Source: Burkholderiales bacterium (GTDB taxonomy: Bacteria > Pseudomonadota > Gammaproteobacteria > Burkholderiales > SG8-39). Taken from it: a stretch of DNA of 5,331 bases. The stretch lies in assembly GCA_005777205.1 (NCBI GenBank), contig SXNB01000217.1, forward strand, positions 1-5,331. Direction: 5' to 3'. The notes below the pieces were generated by a model that worked only from the letters and a program-made list of their open reading frames with translations, had not been told where the DNA came from and ran no database searches. Shown here piece by piece: positions 4,634 through 5,331 of this stretch (the stretch's first letter is position 1; every line of letters starts with the position of its first letter). Both the position numbers and the translations under genes were made by a program.

Positions 4634-5331
4634 GTCGGTGATCGCACCTTTCGAGGCGCTCGATACCAGGCGCATGTACTTCGCTAGCAGGCCCCGCGTA
4701 TAGCGGGGCTTTGGCGCCTTCCACTTCTTGCGCCGCGCGGCGATCTCCTTTGCAGGAACGTTTAGCTGAATGAGCTGCTTCTTCGCGTCGATGGTGACCG
4801 AGTCGCCGTTCCTCACCAGGGCGATCAGGCCGCCGGCGTAGGCCTCGGGCGCAACATGCCCCACCACCATCCCCCAGGTTCCGCCCGAGAAGCGGCCGTC
4901 GGTCAACAAGCCTACTGATTCCCCAAGACCTTGGCCGATCAAAGCGGAAGTGGGCGCTAACATTTCTTGCATCCCAGGGCCGCCTTTAGGCCCCTCGTAG
5001 CGGATCACGATAACATCGCCCGGCTTGATCTTTCTCGCCATGATCGCCTGCATGCAGGCGTTCTCGGAATCGAAGCACTTCGCCGGCCCGGTGATCACCG
5101 GATTCTTCAGCCCGGTGATTTTCGCCACGCAGCCTTCCGGAGCAAGGTTGCCCTTGAGGATTGCGAGGTGGCCTTGCCTGTAGATGGGCTTGGACCACGG
5201 CCGGATGACGTCCTGGTCCTTGCGCGGCTCGGCCGGTACGTCCTTGAGCATCTCGGCCATCGTTCTGCCGTGGATAGTCATGCAATCACCGTGCAACGCG
5301 CCGTTCGCCAGCAGGATCTTCAGCACCTGCG
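4622..5331 (-). CDS. ilvD: Dihydroxy-acid dehydratase, C-terminal part (5' end outside window)
   Basis: The frame runs from the right edge to the TGA at 4622-4624, giving 236 codons including stop and the C-terminal part of a protein usually 550-620 residues long. The GTG at 5326 is an internal valine (QVLKILLANGALHGDC) and not a start. Landmarks in order: LHGDCMTIHGRTMAE, with the conserved third cysteine region of the iron-sulfur cluster; APEGCVAKITG; VIRYEGPKGGPGMQEMLAPT; LLTDGRFSGGTWGMVVGHVAPEA, whose Ser in GRFSGGT is the catalytic base in studied homologues; KAPKPRYTRGLLAKY; and the terminal RLVSSASKGAITD. IlvD converts 2,3-dihydroxyisovalerate and its methyl homologue to the 2-keto acid precursors of valine, leucine and isoleucine in the cytoplasm. 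Cluster type (2Fe-2S or 4Fe-4S) cannot be decided without the N-terminal cysteines. The final three residues (LET) lie in the overlap with the DUF924 remnant. Confidence 0.95.
   Translation of the reverse strand, partial: QVLKILLANGALHGDCMTIHGRTMAEMLKDVPAEPRKDQDVIRPWSKPIYRQGHLAILKGNLAPEGCVAKITGLKNPVITGPAKCFDSENACMQAIMARKIKPGDVIVIRYEGPKGGPGMQEMLAPTSALIGQGLGESVGLLTDGRFSGGTWGMVVGHVAPEAYAGGLIALVRNGDSVTIDAKKQLIQLNVPAKEIAARRKKWKAPKPRYTRGLLAKYMRLVSSASKGAITDLET

Noticed and set aside
3901..4641. A 246-codon plus-strand open frame.
   Set aside because: It runs antisense through the cytochrome c gene and across the DUF924 remnant in the wrong frame. Its composition is that of a GC-rich shadow frame.

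Overview
The window looks like a piece of high-GC chromosome from a betaproteobacterium. That placement rests on protein features recalled from memory (a HemB tail, a c551-type cytochrome, a CDP-glucoseen-reductase-like flavoprotein paired with a small atypical SDR, and a cutA-dsbD pair), not on a database search. There is no sign of phage, insertion sequence, CRISPR array or tRNA. Most of it is ordinary housekeeping DNA.

Layout from left to right: the last codons of hemB (+, 1-71) converge on dsbD (-, 79-1650), with 7 bases between the stop codons and a hairpin covering both. dsbD is the last gene of a tightly packed minus-strand operon: atypical SDR epimerase-like gene (1942-2796), then cutA (1647-1976, overlapping by 35 nt), then dsbD (overlapping by 4 nt as ATGA). 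Diverging from the SDR gene, with only 18 nt between start codons, is a 340-residue ferredoxin/flavin reductase (+, 2815-3837). A 213-nt gene-free stretch follows and holds a good intrinsic terminator for the next gene, a small periplasmic cytochrome c (-, 4051-4362). Upstream of the cytochrome lie its likely promoter and a short plus-strand remnant of a DUF924-type gene (about 4502-4633). The remnant's stop codon overlaps the 3' end of ilvD (-, 4622 to beyond 5331), which is cut by the window edge.

Several genes touch cytochrome c biology. HemB makes the pyrrole precursor of haem. DsbD carries electrons to the periplasm, where they keep haem-binding cysteines of apocytochromes reduced. A c-type cytochrome is encoded nearby. 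This is a thematic link and not proof of co-regulation. IlvD (branched-chain amino acid synthesis), CutA and the two oxidoreductases have no evident link to that theme.

I did not find a convincing undescribed system. The points most worth a second look are the DsbD that appears to lack its last two membrane helices, with a 12-nt tandem repeat at the junction; the unannotated DUF924 gene remnant; and the hairpin shared by two convergent stop codons.
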